From Acanthaster planci (lineage: Eukaryota > Echinodermata > Asteroidea > Valvatida > Acanthasteridae): DNA of 53,925 nt. Under the pieces are notes generated by a model. It worked only from the letters and a program-made list of their open reading frames with translations. It was not told the origin of the DNA and did no database searches. Numbering within the stretch: position 1 is the first letter of the stretch; each line of letters starts with the position of its first letter. The stretch lies in NCBI RefSeq assembly GCF_001949145.1, contig NW_019091463.1, positions 944,057-997,981 on the forward strand, read 5' to 3'. Position numbers and translations under genes: made by a program. Positions 21,601-29,689 of this stretch are shown in pieces.

Positions 21601-23971
21601 ACATTTCACAAAGTGACTGAAGATCAATTGAAGCTCATACCGGTATGTGCTTTAAAGTTCGATTCTCCAAATGCTGCACAAAGTGTAAATTTTGTAATAC
21701 AATTGTTTTGATATTGTACAACTTCTATTTTTGTTTCCTTCATTTCGGGTTCTTTTGATACACCCGAATCAGGCTTACCACTGAAAATAATCACAAGCCT
21801 TAAATTCACGATTTGATTAAAACTCAGAGTCTCTGGTTTAATTTCGGTAAGTACATGTAGCTACATGTACACATAACTCATATATGGAACAGGCTGTGGA
21901 GTTTTCATATCATAGCAAAAATGCAAAACCATCAGGAAATCAATGCCACTATGACTGCAACTCACTGGAACCCTAAATGTGTCTTTCACGTTTTTTCTTA
22001 CGACTTAGCACTCAAACAAACACAACAAAACTTGCTTTTTGCTGGGAAAATTTAACCATGTCATGAGAAATCTGGCCATGTAAATGATACCTTAAAAACT
22101 GGCTGGATAAAATGCTCCTAAATCAACATGGAAGATTTAATTTTCAGAAGAAGATTGTTGTCAGCAAAAGTCAATATGGCTTAACGTTGCATTATTAACC
22201 TTAATCAAATAACCTTACTTGATCCATACTTGATTAAAGTAGACCTCCTACATAAGTACACTTACACACATTTTTATTTCATTTCTTGTGTCACTTACCA
22301 CTTTTTGTTGGCAAAATAAAGACTCTTGACAACCTTTGCTTCACTGTCCACATGAATACATCTCCATTTCCCATCCCCGTCTGCAAATATTGGTCTGCAA
22401 AAGAAAATATGAGGGAAAAATGGGCAAAAAACATATCTGCATATCGTGAACCACTGTATTAATCAGCAGCTTGTTTTGTAAGAATTTACTGTAAGGAAAG
22501 GTTAAATTTAAAGGCTGGAAATTGTCATGATCAAACCTGCAACAAATACATGTATCTGTAACATCTGACACAATATGATCTTCATCCCAAAAGAAAGTCA
22601 GACACCAGACCGGTAGGCATTTGAACAACATGTAATCACAAGACACTTTGTTTGTGCTTTCCAATGGTGCTTATAAATACATGTACAAGCATGAGCCCCC
22701 ACTGGCTCAGATGTACAGTATAACAAAGTGTGATGTCATTAGTGTGTGCAGGAGTGGCAAACATAGTGTGCACCTCTGCACAAAAGATATTCCCATAATG
22801 TAGGGTGCTATGGCATTGTGTGGACTCACACAAGTCCACACAATGTTGTCCCCTCTCTGACAAACAGTTTCAGAGGCATTTTGGGGTCAAAGTTATTGGC
22901 AAAATGAAGAGGAACAGTCCAGGAAATCATCGTCAAAAATCCAACTTGACGGAGTTATACAAGTTGGAGAAAAAGGAACATTTTCCTCAAGTTTCCTTAA
23001 CCACAGGAGAACAAAGGAATGTCCACACTTTGCATGTAAAACAGATATGGGTGTGTTGGTGGGTTTGCCACAGGGTGTGGGTAATGTGTCTAGTGCAGTA
23101 GTGTTAATGTAGTTTGCTTTCTACCATCTGCTGCTGCTGCTAGCTAGCCCCATCAGGGTGAAAGGGGAACTGAGCGTGTAAGTCTTCCCCTGATAGTACA
23201 CAGCCTTTCTGTCTTCAAGACTACTACAGTGCCTCCTCAAGGCAACACACGGTAACTGGGTATCTTGCAACCCCAGGCTGAACTGCAGCAGATCTCGAAG
23301 CGGCATCAGCCCCCAGAGTTATTGCGTGCAGGCCCACCGGTGTGTGGACACGCCCTGGTGCCATGTCAACCATCACTCCAGCTATGGGTTAAATAGTAAA
23401 GCCACGACAACAGGTGGTGGATTCTCCTTTCTGCTGTCTTCGACATCTCGGGGCAGCGACAGGAGGACTTCACCCAGGTGCCTTCAACGTCTTTAAAGCA
23501 GCACTCACAGTGACTTAATGCCTATTAATCCACAAAGTTTATTTTACTTATTCTACTTTTAGCACCCTATGAACTCATCTGAGAGGAAAATGCTGAAACT
23601 ATTAAGGATTATTTTTAGGCAGAGATCTTATGAAAGAATGTTGTCAAAACAGATCTGGGCATATTAGTATATAATTATACCTCTGCTAAGTAACATGTAG
23701 CTCACAGGCAACACACATTTACATACATATAACATGTATGTACATGTAATCTCACGGAGGCTCTTCAGTTGAAGATTTGCTAGTGCAATTCTTTTACAAT
23801 TTCAAATTCAGCAATTCACAAGTTTCAAAGTCATCCTCATGTCGTTCTAGGGGATATAACGCAACATCTAGGGAAATATTACCTCTGCTCTTGAAGTTTG
23901 CTGACTGTTCTGTAAAACTCTTTGCCAACTTGGTTGCCACACTGCCCAACTTGTACAAACACCGTAGACAT
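535..23971 (-). CDS. TUBZ1: Zeta-type tubulin gene, nine exons, 3' end outside window
   Basis: Tubulin-superfamily GTPase; zeta tubulin is a centriole/basal-body-associated member found in many animals. Nine minus-strand exons with GT-AG borders join without a phase conflict: 89, 96, 59, 120, 142, 186, 114, 73 and 139 nt, giving 339 codons plus 1 nt. Signatures in order: GQCGNQ (residues 9-14), VDSEAKV (45-51), NWAIG (78-82), the nucleotide-binding GGGTGSG (116-122), an ESPLQNYNT block in exon 5, GNELWEMLRSVCPMPAYKF in exon 7 and GYNCVRWNPFPVDLW in exon 9. The start follows the usual tubulin N-terminus. Zeta rather than delta or epsilon is inferred from recalled family patterns such as GSRLCENIKDEYP and VAPHISGESPLQNYN; assignment to the tubulin family is secure, the subtype less so. 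About 100 C-terminal residues are missing. Introns range from 487 to 9461 bp and the two largest are full of transposons. Confidence 0.85.
1531..1603 (-). CDS. TUBZ1: Zeta tubulin exon 8
   Basis: The acceptor is TCTGTCTCCAG and the donor GTATCC. It encodes 24 residues, KSSWEATAESVVNQLTRYNK followed by QGNA. The SWE-x10-L-x-RYN pattern fits the tubulin region before the second globular half. AG from exon 7 plus the leading C makes Ser, and the exon ends in phase 0. Confidence 0.8.
2631..2744 (-). CDS. TUBZ1: Zeta tubulin exon 7
   Basis: The acceptor is TTAACAG and the donor GTAAGATT. It encodes residues 232-268, including GNELWEMLRSVCPMPAYKF, the tubulin intermediate-domain motif. It lies 9461 bp from exon 6, and phase 2 fits exactly. 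This exon is hidden among stop codons of the surrounding intron. Confidence 0.88.
3140..3360 (+). repeat. Dispersed repeat, copy A
   Basis: A ~150 bp stretch (containing TGATCATCCATAGTGTACC and CATAATGCATTGCAGTCATG) is matched by an inverted, diverged copy at 11640-11790. A shorter related block starts again near 3317 (CAACCTACCCAAACAGTC), so part of it is tandem here. The family is not identified. Confidence 0.6.
3480..3912 (+). mobile_element. Probable LINE 3' end with A-rich tail
   Basis: The plus-strand frame at 3482-3673 reads RSNHGLFNPICHTFKYKK and then PQMVKIINAI. This resembles the extreme C-terminus of CR1/RTE-like LINE proteins (R-x-N...P-x-C-R-T...YK-x-S...P-x-x-I-x-x-WN). About 220 bp later the sequence ends in an AATAAATAAATAAA-type tail (3888-3912), as expected for a LINE 3' terminus. 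The catalytic domain is absent, so this would be a 5'-truncated copy in intron 6 of the tubulin gene. Confidence 0.4.
4752..6001. mobile_element. Candidate non-autonomous TIR element
   Basis: The ends read TAGTGCTGCA at 4752-4761 and TGCAGCACTA at 5992-6001, a 10 bp perfect inverted pair. Just inside both ends are runs of GGTTCGGTT / GTTCAGTTCGG, a composition seen in many hAT-type MITEs. A CpG-richer core (5390-5540) contains an 84-residue frame at 5330-5584 with no recognisable domain. I found no clear 8 bp target duplication; an outer TA dinucleotide is the only shared flank, so the superfamily is uncertain. Confidence 0.4.
6540..7103 (-). pseudogene. DIRS tyrosine recombinase relic
   Basis: The frame at 7103-6780 contains KLTFLLAMATSRQGNKLQAL, which aligns with the helix around the first catalytic Arg of DIRS/phage-type recombinases (family pattern AxARRxxELxALS). 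It is followed by WELHGVCLILTIDFVTKN and LSFEPPDIFV, typical of DIRS elements. The helix is damaged around the catalytic position. A later frame near 6660-6600 reads ITAAWASAVSWM, resembling the C-terminal region before the catalytic Tyr. No intact recombinase can be read. Confidence 0.65.
7030..8139 (-). pseudogene. DIRS RNase H and linker region relic
   Basis: Frames on the minus strand include VLSDNSMAMACISLQGA (the DNTTVVAYINRQGG-like RNase H strand, at about 7670-7620), LHPSIVRELF (about 7470) and YAFPPIS (about 7305), in the order seen in DIRS polyproteins. The reading switches frame several times. No intact active site can be confirmed. Confidence 0.55.
8220..8930 (-). other. Unidentified block inside the DIRS-like element
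   Basis: This stretch interrupts the expected RT to RNase H continuity. On the minus strand it has two overlapping open frames of 91 and 112 codons (8802-8527, 8696-8358) without a recognisable domain, and a TATATAAA motif near 8875. It could be an inserted LTR or leader fragment of another element. No terminal repeats were found. Confidence 0.3.
9070..9866 (-). pseudogene. DIRS reverse transcriptase relic
   Basis: The N-terminal part reads EFTSTPPPEVILQLTPVPGN, followed by a catalytic-palm region with FQSVDDCVIVGRNQDEIV (about 9300-9245). The Asp-Asp pair is present, with Val-Asp-Asp in place of the usual Leu-Asp-Asp. It then continues LRFLINQEKSKLILSQ and PYIGAMLDLCKGIITPT, which match the DIRS RT thumb. 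Stops and shifts near 9490 and 9310 show it is not functional. Confidence 0.7.
10100..11070 (-). pseudogene. DIRS ORF1-like region
   Basis: Minus-strand fragments include a basic, proline-rich and serine-rich frame (10411-10169: PPVIRPLQPHPPLQPLDCLR, then a SSSSSNT run and KSKKRCYS). The 10820-11040 part holds three loose repeats of GATCCTAGCCAG followed by GGGTGCCC. The position upstream of the RT fits a gag-like ORF1, but homology cannot be asserted. Confidence 0.4.
11640..11790 (-). repeat. Dispersed repeat, inverted copy of 3140-3290
   Basis: The reverse complement matches the block at 3140-3290 with moderate divergence (shared stretches around TGCACCTATT, TTGATCATCCA and CTCCCA...ATGC/ATTGC). 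The two copies flank the DIRS-like element in opposite orientation within the same intron. Confidence 0.6.
12206..12391 (-). CDS. TUBZ1: Zeta tubulin exon 6
   Basis: The acceptor is TTTCCACAG and the donor GTAGGT. It encodes residues 170-230: FSDAVDLFKNDEILHL, then a polar linker (NAANKTRNSQQTSLADMN) and YISDCIAGMCLP. It corresponds to the H6-H7 region, where other tubulins read a variant of DNEALY and then a conserved N. The 186 nt length leaves AG to complete Ser231 in exon 7. Confidence 0.85.
12884..13025 (-). CDS. TUBZ1: Zeta tubulin exon 5
   Basis: The acceptor is CCTATAG in minus-strand sense and the donor GTGAGT. It encodes residues 123-168 from QGSRLCENIKDEYP to QNYNTILSLGWLQ. This is the block after the glycine loop, where most tubulins read PYNxxL or QNYN. 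The 142 nt length fits phase on both sides. Confidence 0.88.
14372..14546 (+). repeat. 5' LTR
   Basis: A 175 bp terminal repeat, TGTAGCAG to CTTCA, containing an AATAAA at 14498-14503. It differs from the 3' LTR by scattered substitutions and a few indels, by eye over 10 percent, so the insertion is old. Confidence 0.9.
14586..15596 (+). pseudogene. gag and protease region of the LTR element
   Basis: The frame starting MATFGNIGEFCEKNETWKMY resembles the gag of metazoan Ty3/gypsy elements of the K02A2.6 type. It stays open for 336 codons and ends after the aspartic protease motif VQLDTGAHCNVLP (DTGA active site, about 15477-15515). The CCHC knuckles, however, are read in another frame (15185-15290: CGNCGTFHNRWEC, then CYSCHKQ), and the tail of the second, NHFADYC, is back in the first frame. 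So two compensating frameshifts lie within about 15050-15290. Gag shells the RNA and the protease cleaves the polyprotein; this copy could not make a normal product. Confidence 0.8.
15695..16780 (+). pseudogene. Reverse transcriptase relic of the LTR element
   Basis: Several frames together give a Ty3/gypsy RT: TNLGVITPDSEPTDWVSSMV, then CIYPRDLNLALINAHI (canonical IDPRDLN), LLDAKCSFWQIPLDYKSS, IIVDDLLVGG (catalytic VDD, about 16312-16341) and LNPKKSHFGLPQVSGVGHI. The start of RNase H, ITVTCDASEFGD, is at about 16717-16755. Frame changes near 15930, 16085 and 16255, and a stop near 16550, make it inactive. Confidence 0.85.
16760..17473 (+). pseudogene. Integrase C-terminal half after an internal deletion
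   Basis: Immediately after the first RNase H motif the sequence jumps to an integrase core: TIIEILKRQFSIH, a stop, then VISDNARQYD (second catalytic Asp) and SPHFPQSNSLAESFKQAKQL (catalytic Glu in AES). The HHCC domain, the first catalytic Asp and the rest of RNase H are absent, an in-element deletion of roughly 1 kb or more. The 3' frame to 17473 is low-complexity (Thr/Pro/Ser-rich) and out of the original register. Confidence 0.75.
17903..18072 (+). repeat. 3' LTR
   Basis: A 170 bp copy of the 5' LTR with the same TGTAGCAG start and CTTCA end, preceded by a polypurine tract at 17892-17902. The host sequence resumes with GTATC, the likely decayed target duplication. Confidence 0.9.
18073..19181. 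other. Remainder of tubulin intron 4
   Basis: No exon or element ends were seen. It contains short ACATGTA-type palindromes only. Confidence 0.5.
19182..19301 (-). CDS. TUBZ1: Zeta tubulin exon 4 with GGGTGSG loop
   Basis: The acceptor is TATGCAG and the donor GTAAGC. It encodes residues 83-121, including RREVERCDSYCGTVMIHSL followed by the tubulin/FtsZ signature GGGTGSG, whose last Gly is split across the intron. Intron 4 that follows is 6156 bp and holds an antisense LTR retrotransposon. Confidence 0.9.
19789..19847 (-). CDS. TUBZ1: Zeta tubulin exon 3
   Basis: A short 59 nt exon between a CTACAG acceptor and a GTAAGTAC donor. It encodes LRESNIVSGKYGRGTNWAI (residues 63-81), the G-K-x-G-R-G-T-N-W motif that precedes the long H3 region of tubulins. 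Codon 62 is completed across the exon 2 junction and codon 82 across the exon 4 junction. Confidence 0.85.
19848..22298. other. Tubulin intron 2
   Basis: This holds no recognised element. A minus-strand block at 21641-21780 has exon-like borders, but its 140 nt would break the tubulin frame. An AAAAAC-type run lies at 21382-21402. Confidence 0.5.
22299..22394 (-). CDS. TUBZ1: Zeta tubulin exon 2
   Basis: The acceptor is TTTTGCAG and the donor GTAAGTG. It encodes residues 30-61 including the loop WRCIHVDSEAKVV, matching the tubulin pattern (R-x-(I/V)-x-VDxEPxV) with Ala in place of the usual Pro. The length of 96 nt keeps phase 2 on both sides. Confidence 0.85.
22814..22845. repeat. Perfect 13 bp inverted repeat
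   Basis: Arms CATTGTGTGGACT and AGTCCACACAATG surround a 6 nt CACACA loop, in tubulin intron 1. No flanking element ends were recognised. Confidence 0.8.
23100..23500 (+). repeat. Dispersed ~300 bp repeat, copy 1
   Basis: This shares, in the same order and orientation as 25430-25740, the segments TCTTGCAACCCCAGGCTG, GTGTGGACACGCCCTGGTG, and AGCTATGGGTTAAATAGTAAA. It resembles a moderately old dispersed repeat; no terminal repeats or tail were identified. It lies in tubulin intron 1. Confidence 0.65.
23883..23971 (-). CDS. TUBZ1: Zeta tubulin exon 1 (start codon)
   Basis: The ATG is at 23971-23969. The exon encodes residues 1-29, opening MSTVFVQVGQCGNQVGKEFY, the canonical tubulin N-terminal strand and first nucleotide-binding loop. 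It ends in AG before a GTAAT donor, leaving 2 nt that pair with the single leading nt of exon 2. A longer open frame in another register covers the same bases but is a shadow. Confidence 0.88.
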
Positions 23972-23999
23972 TCTTTCATAGTTTAGACTGACCTGTCAA

Positions 24000-25430
24000 A
24001 ACAAACGTTTTGAGTTAAATGTACGTAAAGTTTTAGTCCTCTGAAAGACTCTTATTATACTTTCCCATTAACAACTGTTACTAAGACAGAGCTTTTTTTT
24101 TTTTTTTTTTTTTGAAAAGTTACGATTATTTTGAATATTTTGTTCTGTTGAAGTACACCTTGGGACATGTGATCTTAGGTGGCAAAGTTGGTATTTGTGC
24201 CTTCCAGCTAATAAAGTCAGTTTTGAAAGCATCATTTTTGAAAACAGTTAATATTATAATCAGGGCCCATGTGTTCTCAAGTATGGTTTGAGCTTGTTTC
24301 TACTTTTATTTTTGCTAGGATGGGCAAACAAGGTAAAACACAATTTGTTCCAATTCCTTCGGCATATGTGGAATCTACACTTGTGCAAATTGCATTGAGG
24401 GCATCCCAAGAATGCTCTAGCCTTACCCAGTTCAGAAATGAGTCACAGTCAGAAGTCACATTAATTACCGGCAAGTTTTTCTCACACTTAGAAAACTGTC
24501 TGAGGTCATGACCTTTGATTCAAGTGGTACCAGTAAATGAGCTTTTAGTCCTGTTTAACTTGGGCTCACTAGCAAAGTATGTTTTTTGCCAACTTTCTCC
24601 CTAAGTCGCTCTAATTGGTCAAAGTGGAAGGGTACAGCAAAACTTTGGAGCAAATTATATTAATATTAATTAATAATTAAAAGTACCAAATCTGGTAGAG
24701 AAATAAATTAACATAATGCAAACAACACAGGATATTGATACATTGTAGACCTGGGATGTTGTAGACCTGGGACAGTTACGGCAAGCATCAATTTGTACAA
24801 ATTGCCTAGTTGTACAGAGTTGTACTGAGTTAACACTTTGTATAAGTATGTGGAATGAGACATTTTCATCCCCTCTCTTCAACATGATCACGTGTTTGGA
24901 GGCAGAAGGAAATAAACAAGATTATATTTCCGTTTAATTTATCTCTTCAAAATTGTTAAAACGAGTGTCAGCATGGAAACAAACATACACGTACATGTAC
25001 ATCATGTATGCAGTGAATTTAGCAAACAGAAGCATATTTAAGTTCTTACTGTCCTAGAGCAGTGTCCTAGCAAAGTCCCAGGCTTTCCAAGAACATATAC
25101 ATATCAGATAAAGAGTGGCAATCCCTACCTCACTGGCGCTAAGAATACTTTAATTCAAGCCATGAAATTTTTTGCATCAATGGTTTCTAAACTTCCTTTT
25201 TTGCAGATATGATGCGACAGACTATTTTGTACACTTAAGGACAGTTAAATACACAAACAAATATGCAAAATGCATTTTCTTATTCATTTCAATTTCACGT
25301 GTTAAGTTTAATTTCACACAACCATGTGTTGGTTGTATTGCCACAAGGTGTGTGTTATGCATCCAGTGCATGAGTGTAGTCACAGTACTGCAAACCCCGC
25401 TTTGTACATGTACATGTACCTTCAGCTGCT
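24000..25430. other. Upstream flank of the tubulin gene
   Basis: This region would contain the promoter and any 5' untranslated exon of the tubulin gene. I see no TATA box or CpG island. A T-run of about 22 bases sits at 24092-24113. Open frames at 24269-24511 and 25172-25585 carry no recognisable domain. Confidence 0.4.
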
Positions 25431-25740
25431 GCCAGTGGGTAGCCCTACCCAAGGGTGAAAAGGGGACCAATTTTCCCCCTGCCACTACAAAACCTTCTTA
25501 CCATCAAGGCTTCTGCAATGCCTGCTCATGGCAGCAGGAAACCGGGCATCTTGCAACCCCAGGCTGTACTGCAGAGAATCTCTGAGCAGCAAAAGGGTCC
25601 CGGAGACATGGTGTGCCGCCTAAGGCCCACTGGTGTGCGGACACACCCTGGTGCCCCTGCCGGGTTAAATAGCCCCAGCTATTACGAGTTAAATAATGAA
25701 GCCATGGCAAAAGATTGTGGATCTCCTGTCTGGGCATCTG
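25430..25740 (+). repeat. Dispersed ~300 bp repeat, copy 2
   Basis: A diverged direct copy of 23100-23500 (TCTTGCAACCCCAGGCTG, GTGCGGACACACCCTGGTG, GAGTTAAATAATGAAGCCATGG). Open frames on both strands here are by-products of the repeat. Confidence 0.65.
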
Positions 25741-25974
25741 TAGCATTTTTGCAGTAGTGGCTGGCAGTAGCTGTACTCAGTCTTTGACCAGACTTCAGAG
25801 AAGTCACTGCTCTGACCAAGGTGTCAGGATTTGTTCATGCATAGAAGGCGCTGATTGAGGCACAAGAAATATTGCCTTATCAGTTTATCCAGAATACAAT
25901 CAGGAAGAGATTTTGCAACTCGAGGCTGTTGGCCACATTCATGGCTGCGAACCGAAGGAGACAACAAAACAATG

Positions 25975-26121
25975 ACTAATTTTGGATTTTTGCCCTGCCC
26001 GACATGTATTACAACACCGTATACTCAGTGTTTTGCCCCAAAGGCTTGTAAAAACCCACAAGCGGGACTCGAACCCACAACCTCCTGTTTTCTAGTGCAG
26101 ACGGCTTAACCACTCGACAAC
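25975..26121 (-). repeat. tRNA-Ser-like SINE, copy 1
   Basis: Read on the minus strand from 26121, the head is GTTGTCGAGTGGTTAAGCCG, with an A box (TGGTTAAGCCG), an anticodon-like loop CTAGAAA (AGA, serine-type), and a perfect B box GGTTCGAGTCC at about 26066-26076. A tail region follows (to ~25975) that is shared with copies at 27020, 27150 and 28205. It is not a functional tRNA because the 3' acceptor half is missing. Confidence 0.7.
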
Positions 26122-27019
26122 AGAGATATGCATGCTGATCTGGAAAGTTGAGTCCATCCTATGATGTAACATTTTTGCCAAGATTTGTCTGTTGCCCTCA
26201 TTGACCGATTTTGGTAAATCTTTGCGAAGAGCCCAGGCTGAAACTGAAGAAAGCCCACAGAAAACGCCAAGTTTTTCTGATTTAATGGCATAAAAGAGGG
26301 TCTAATCCAACTTACATGTATTATTTATAAGCCTGACAGTTGAAAACTATCATATAACGTGAATTTCATCCTACATGGCCCATCCCCTTTATGTTTGGAA
26401 AGCATTTTTGTGGTATCTTCACATAAGGTGAACTATTAATCTTGTTTCTCTTGAATAATAATGTGGATTGGAAATGGGTGACCTTGTATCCACAAGTGAT
26501 CTGATTTAGACAAGACATTACATGTTGCCTCAAAATATTTTTAACTGACATAGTGAAAGAAAAGTGCAGATGCCAGCTAATGACATTACTCTATACTCCC
26601 ATTGTGCACATGTATGGACACCCACATGCAATAAAAGCACAGTATCTTATGTCACTGAACACATGCCTGGCATTCGGGTAGGCTGAATTAGTGTAAAATT
26701 GTACCATGGACTGGGTGAATTGAAACAAAGTTGGAATAAAACATAAAGTGAAAAGTGATGAAAGTGTTGAAGACATTGGCTACTGTCCTGTTGGGCTACC
26801 ATTTTTGGAGTGTGTGCTGGCCTGAATAATTTTTCAATGGCCCCAGGCCAGCGAACAAGAGTTTATTTTGATTCCTGTGCTCCCACCCCGATCAGTGCTT
26901 AAGCAGACATTGATGCATTCTACACGCAGCTCAAGAAAACTCTGAGCTCAATCCCAAATATGGACAAAGTCATCAGATTTTCAAGAGGTACTTTGCAGCA
27001 GGAAATGTTAATTTTAATC

Positions 27020-27142
27020 ACAGGGTTTGCCCTACCTGACGTATATATATATAAACACTGTATACCCATTGCATGTCTGAGAGCTTGAAAAAAAAAATTT
27101 ACAAGCTTACTTGGGTGGGACTTGAACCCACAACCTAGACGT
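27020..27142 (-). repeat. tRNA-like SINE, copy 2
   Basis: Minus orientation: a B-box-like GGTTCAAGTCC lies inside AGGTTGTGGGTTCAAGTCCC (reverse complement of about 27116-27136), followed by a body with the TATATAAACACTGTATACCC region shared with copy 1. It faces copy 3 head-to-head. Confidence 0.6.
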
Positions 27143-27149
27143 CTGTGCC

Positions 27150-27275
27150 TCCTGCTGCTTAGATGTCTGTACTAGTCGGCAGGAGGTCATGGGTTTAAGT
27201 CCCACCTCAGTAAGGCTTAAAATTTTTTCGCAAACTTTCAGACAAACACCGAGTTACAGTGTTTATGATGGGAAG
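27150..27275 (+). repeat. tRNA-like SINE, copy 3 (inverted partner)
   Basis: Plus orientation: TCATGGGTTTAAGTCCCACC (B-box-like GGTTTAAGTCC), then AAGGCTTAAAATTTTTT and ACAGTGTTTATGATGGGAAG. With copy 2 it forms an inverted pair with the tRNA-like heads adjacent. Confidence 0.55.
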
Positions 27276-28204
27276 CTTGTAATTAAACGTCAGCATACTG
27301 GGAGAAATTCAATGCAAGGGTTGGAAACAATTGGGCCACTGGCTGAAAGTGCTGGGAATCGTGGATGAGTTCCCTTAACACCAATGGTGAGCTCCTTCTG
27401 CAATTGTGCAGTGAGAGTAAGCTTGCCATCACGAACAGTTTCTTCAACATGCCAATAACCAATTTTCCAAGAAACACCCTTGGTCAGTCACTGGTTTACA
27501 TACACATATGCCAAAAGCAGCTGAAGGATGTCTACACTCCCAAGACCACGAGAGAAACTCCCCACCAAGAAAAAAGATTCTAACACTAAAAAAATGGGAA
27601 GCACTCTTCTCACACAGGCTGGTTTTTGTGGTGCCATACAATTCGGCCTTGTTGCATTTTCTTAGTGCTGGGGTAAGAAGGCGGGAAATCAATTAGCTAT
27701 AACCTGAGTACACTTCAGTCAAAATTACTCCAGCTTGGCAGTGTCTGTTGATACATGCTTGTTTAATACCTTCTTCGGTAACTATGGAAACCAGCTGCAG
27801 GTGGAGCCAAACAAAATGAACTTTAGCCTGTCTTTTTTTTAATGCATTACTGAATTCTTTTTCTTAACAAGTCCTCTCACCTTTATTGTCGAGTGTAAAA
27901 TCCAAAGTCACCTTCAAAATATGACTATAATATATCATTTCACATTGGACTAAGAGGCCACTTGAAAATTCAGTTTAGTTTTACTTTACATAATATTGGT
28001 AAAGTTAAAACCTACATGAAATCTGGGTTTCATTACGAACTTTGAATAGAGGTATTTGTTGAGTTTTAATTTAGTTGAAATCCAGGTTTCCTAAAAAATT
28101 TCCAATAGTTTAAGGTATCATGTAGTCATAACTTACAAGAAATCGTGGTTGCTTTACAAGCTGTTTGGATCAATTTATTTGCACGTAGTTAGGAACGATC
28201 CTCT

Positions 28205-28310
28205 TCACATAATTAATTCTGGACTTTTGCCCTGCCTAATGTGTATTATAACACTGTATCCTCAGTGTTTGCCCCCCAAAACCACAAGCATACTCAGATG
28301 GGACTTCACT
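28205..28310 (-). repeat. tRNA-like SINE body, copy 4
   Basis: This shares TTTTGCCCTGCC..ATGTGTATTATAACACTGTAT..CTCAGTGTTT with copy 1. The B-box part is eroded (GGGACTTCACTCC). Confidence 0.5.
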
Positions 28311-28559
28311 CCAGAGCCTTGATGGGGTTTACTTTCCCAATGCTCTTGAAGGCACTGGTACTGTTACAGCCACTGAATGCAGGAGTGGCAGGAGTGCTGT
28401 GCAGTGCTCTGGTGTGTACTTCTTTGCCTTTTCTGTGACACTGATGAGTCATTTGTAGAGTTACCTTTTCCAGTTGTAAGGCATAATACAGGAGAATGAA
28501 AAAGACGTCAGCGTCAGGACTTTTGACTCAAATTAACTCATAACCCTTCACCAGCCCAT

Positions 28560-28946
28560 ACATACAGCAGAGAACGACCCTTGAATGTTTCTTCCCGGTT
28601 TGATTTAAGACTTTCAACTTCCGTCTTTTTTGTGGTCTGCCCATCTGCTGAAGTCAGCCTGTAGGCCACTCCTTCAAAGATGAATACAACCTTTCTGTCT
28701 CAAACTTTCCAGCATAGTCATCTTTGCTCCACACCTTCAAGATCACTTTATGAACTGTCGTTGTCTTCATTTGTAAGAAATGGTTTCCCAGATCGCTTTG
28801 TCTTTTCCCCTCTGATAATTCGAATTTCTCCACAACCTGGTCTCTTTCATTCTCCAGACTTGTACACACATGTATCAAAGCTGAAAATTACATCAGATTT
28901 GAAGGGCATCATGCTAAAGATTTTGAAGCTGGTTTGCAATCTCTAG
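28560..28946 (-). other. Unidentified minus-strand open region
   Basis: The frame 28878-28654 reads a charged sequence (SLENERDQVVEKFELSEGKR... KVWSKDDYAGKFETERLYSS), with a following basic GRPQKRRKLK in another part of the same strand near 28640-28610. I do not recognise a family. It could be a decayed transposon protein. Confidence 0.25.
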
Positions 28947-29019
28947 CTGGGTAACACAATTGTGCCGTTTTGTAAAGTCGTGTTAATTGCTGCTCTATTA
29001 ACACAAGCCAAGCATACTT

Positions 29020-29510
29020 GTGTGCTCACTGATGACAAATGGGATGACAGAAGGAAGTGAGAGCAACCAGCCTATGGCTTGCAGGAACAGACTTATCACC
29101 CTTTTTGAACACAGGGGTATATATTTGCACATTGCCAGGCACTAAGAATTTCCCCTTTGCAAAGAGATGAGTTGAACAGCAAACACAGTGGATGAAAAAT
29201 GTGAACTGCAACCTTATTTAAAATTCCAGAAAGAATACCATCAGAGCTGGAAGATTTATTGGTAGGTAGGTTATGGAGAATGCAGAGCATTTGGCCCAGT
29301 GACACATAAAGCTCAGAAAGCTCAGAGATGAGCAACAGACATGTTAGTGGGTTATCAGGAACAAACCAGAAGTGATTATTAAAAGTGACAGAAATAGCAA
29401 AAGGCTGAGTAAGCTGAACATTGTGGTGAAATGCAGAGGGAGGGGGGGACTGCTTTCAACTTCGGACAAAAGACCAAAATCTACATCTGTTGTCCTAAGA
29501 AGAAAACATG
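29020..29510 (-). pseudogene. LINE reverse transcriptase N-terminal fragment
   Basis: On the minus strand: a fragment resembling FWSFVRS (about 29490), then LPTNKSSSSDGILSGIL, HPLCLLFNSSL, CANIYPCVQKG shifting frame to TPVFKKGDKSVPASHRLVAL. These match the start of CR1/Jockey-type non-LTR RTs (LPxxKSSGxDGI... PVFKKGDxxxxxNYRPVSL). It is frameshifted and truncated at 29020. Confidence 0.75.
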
Positions 29511-29689
29511 TCATTAACAAATACCAGTGAGCCTTCTGTGTTTGATTTTAATTTCATTGCAAGCATGTTTGTACAGTACCCTGTCACTAAGAAAACCAGT
29601 TCAGTGGGCAAGTGTAAACAATCTGTGTTTTTTGTTATATTTTCAGTTCAGGCATAATCATGGCAAAAAAATGGGATATAAGTCTTGTT

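Noticed and set aside
21641-21780. Exon-like minus-strand block (CAG acceptor, GTATGAG donor) encoding GKPDSGVSKEPEMKE and more
   Set aside because: Exons 2 and 3 of the tubulin already join in frame; inserting 140 nt would break the frame and the product does not resemble tubulin.
26060-26121. Functional tRNA-Ser gene
   Set aside because: A and B boxes are present but the 3' half of the acceptor stem is missing and the body is shared with other SINE copies.
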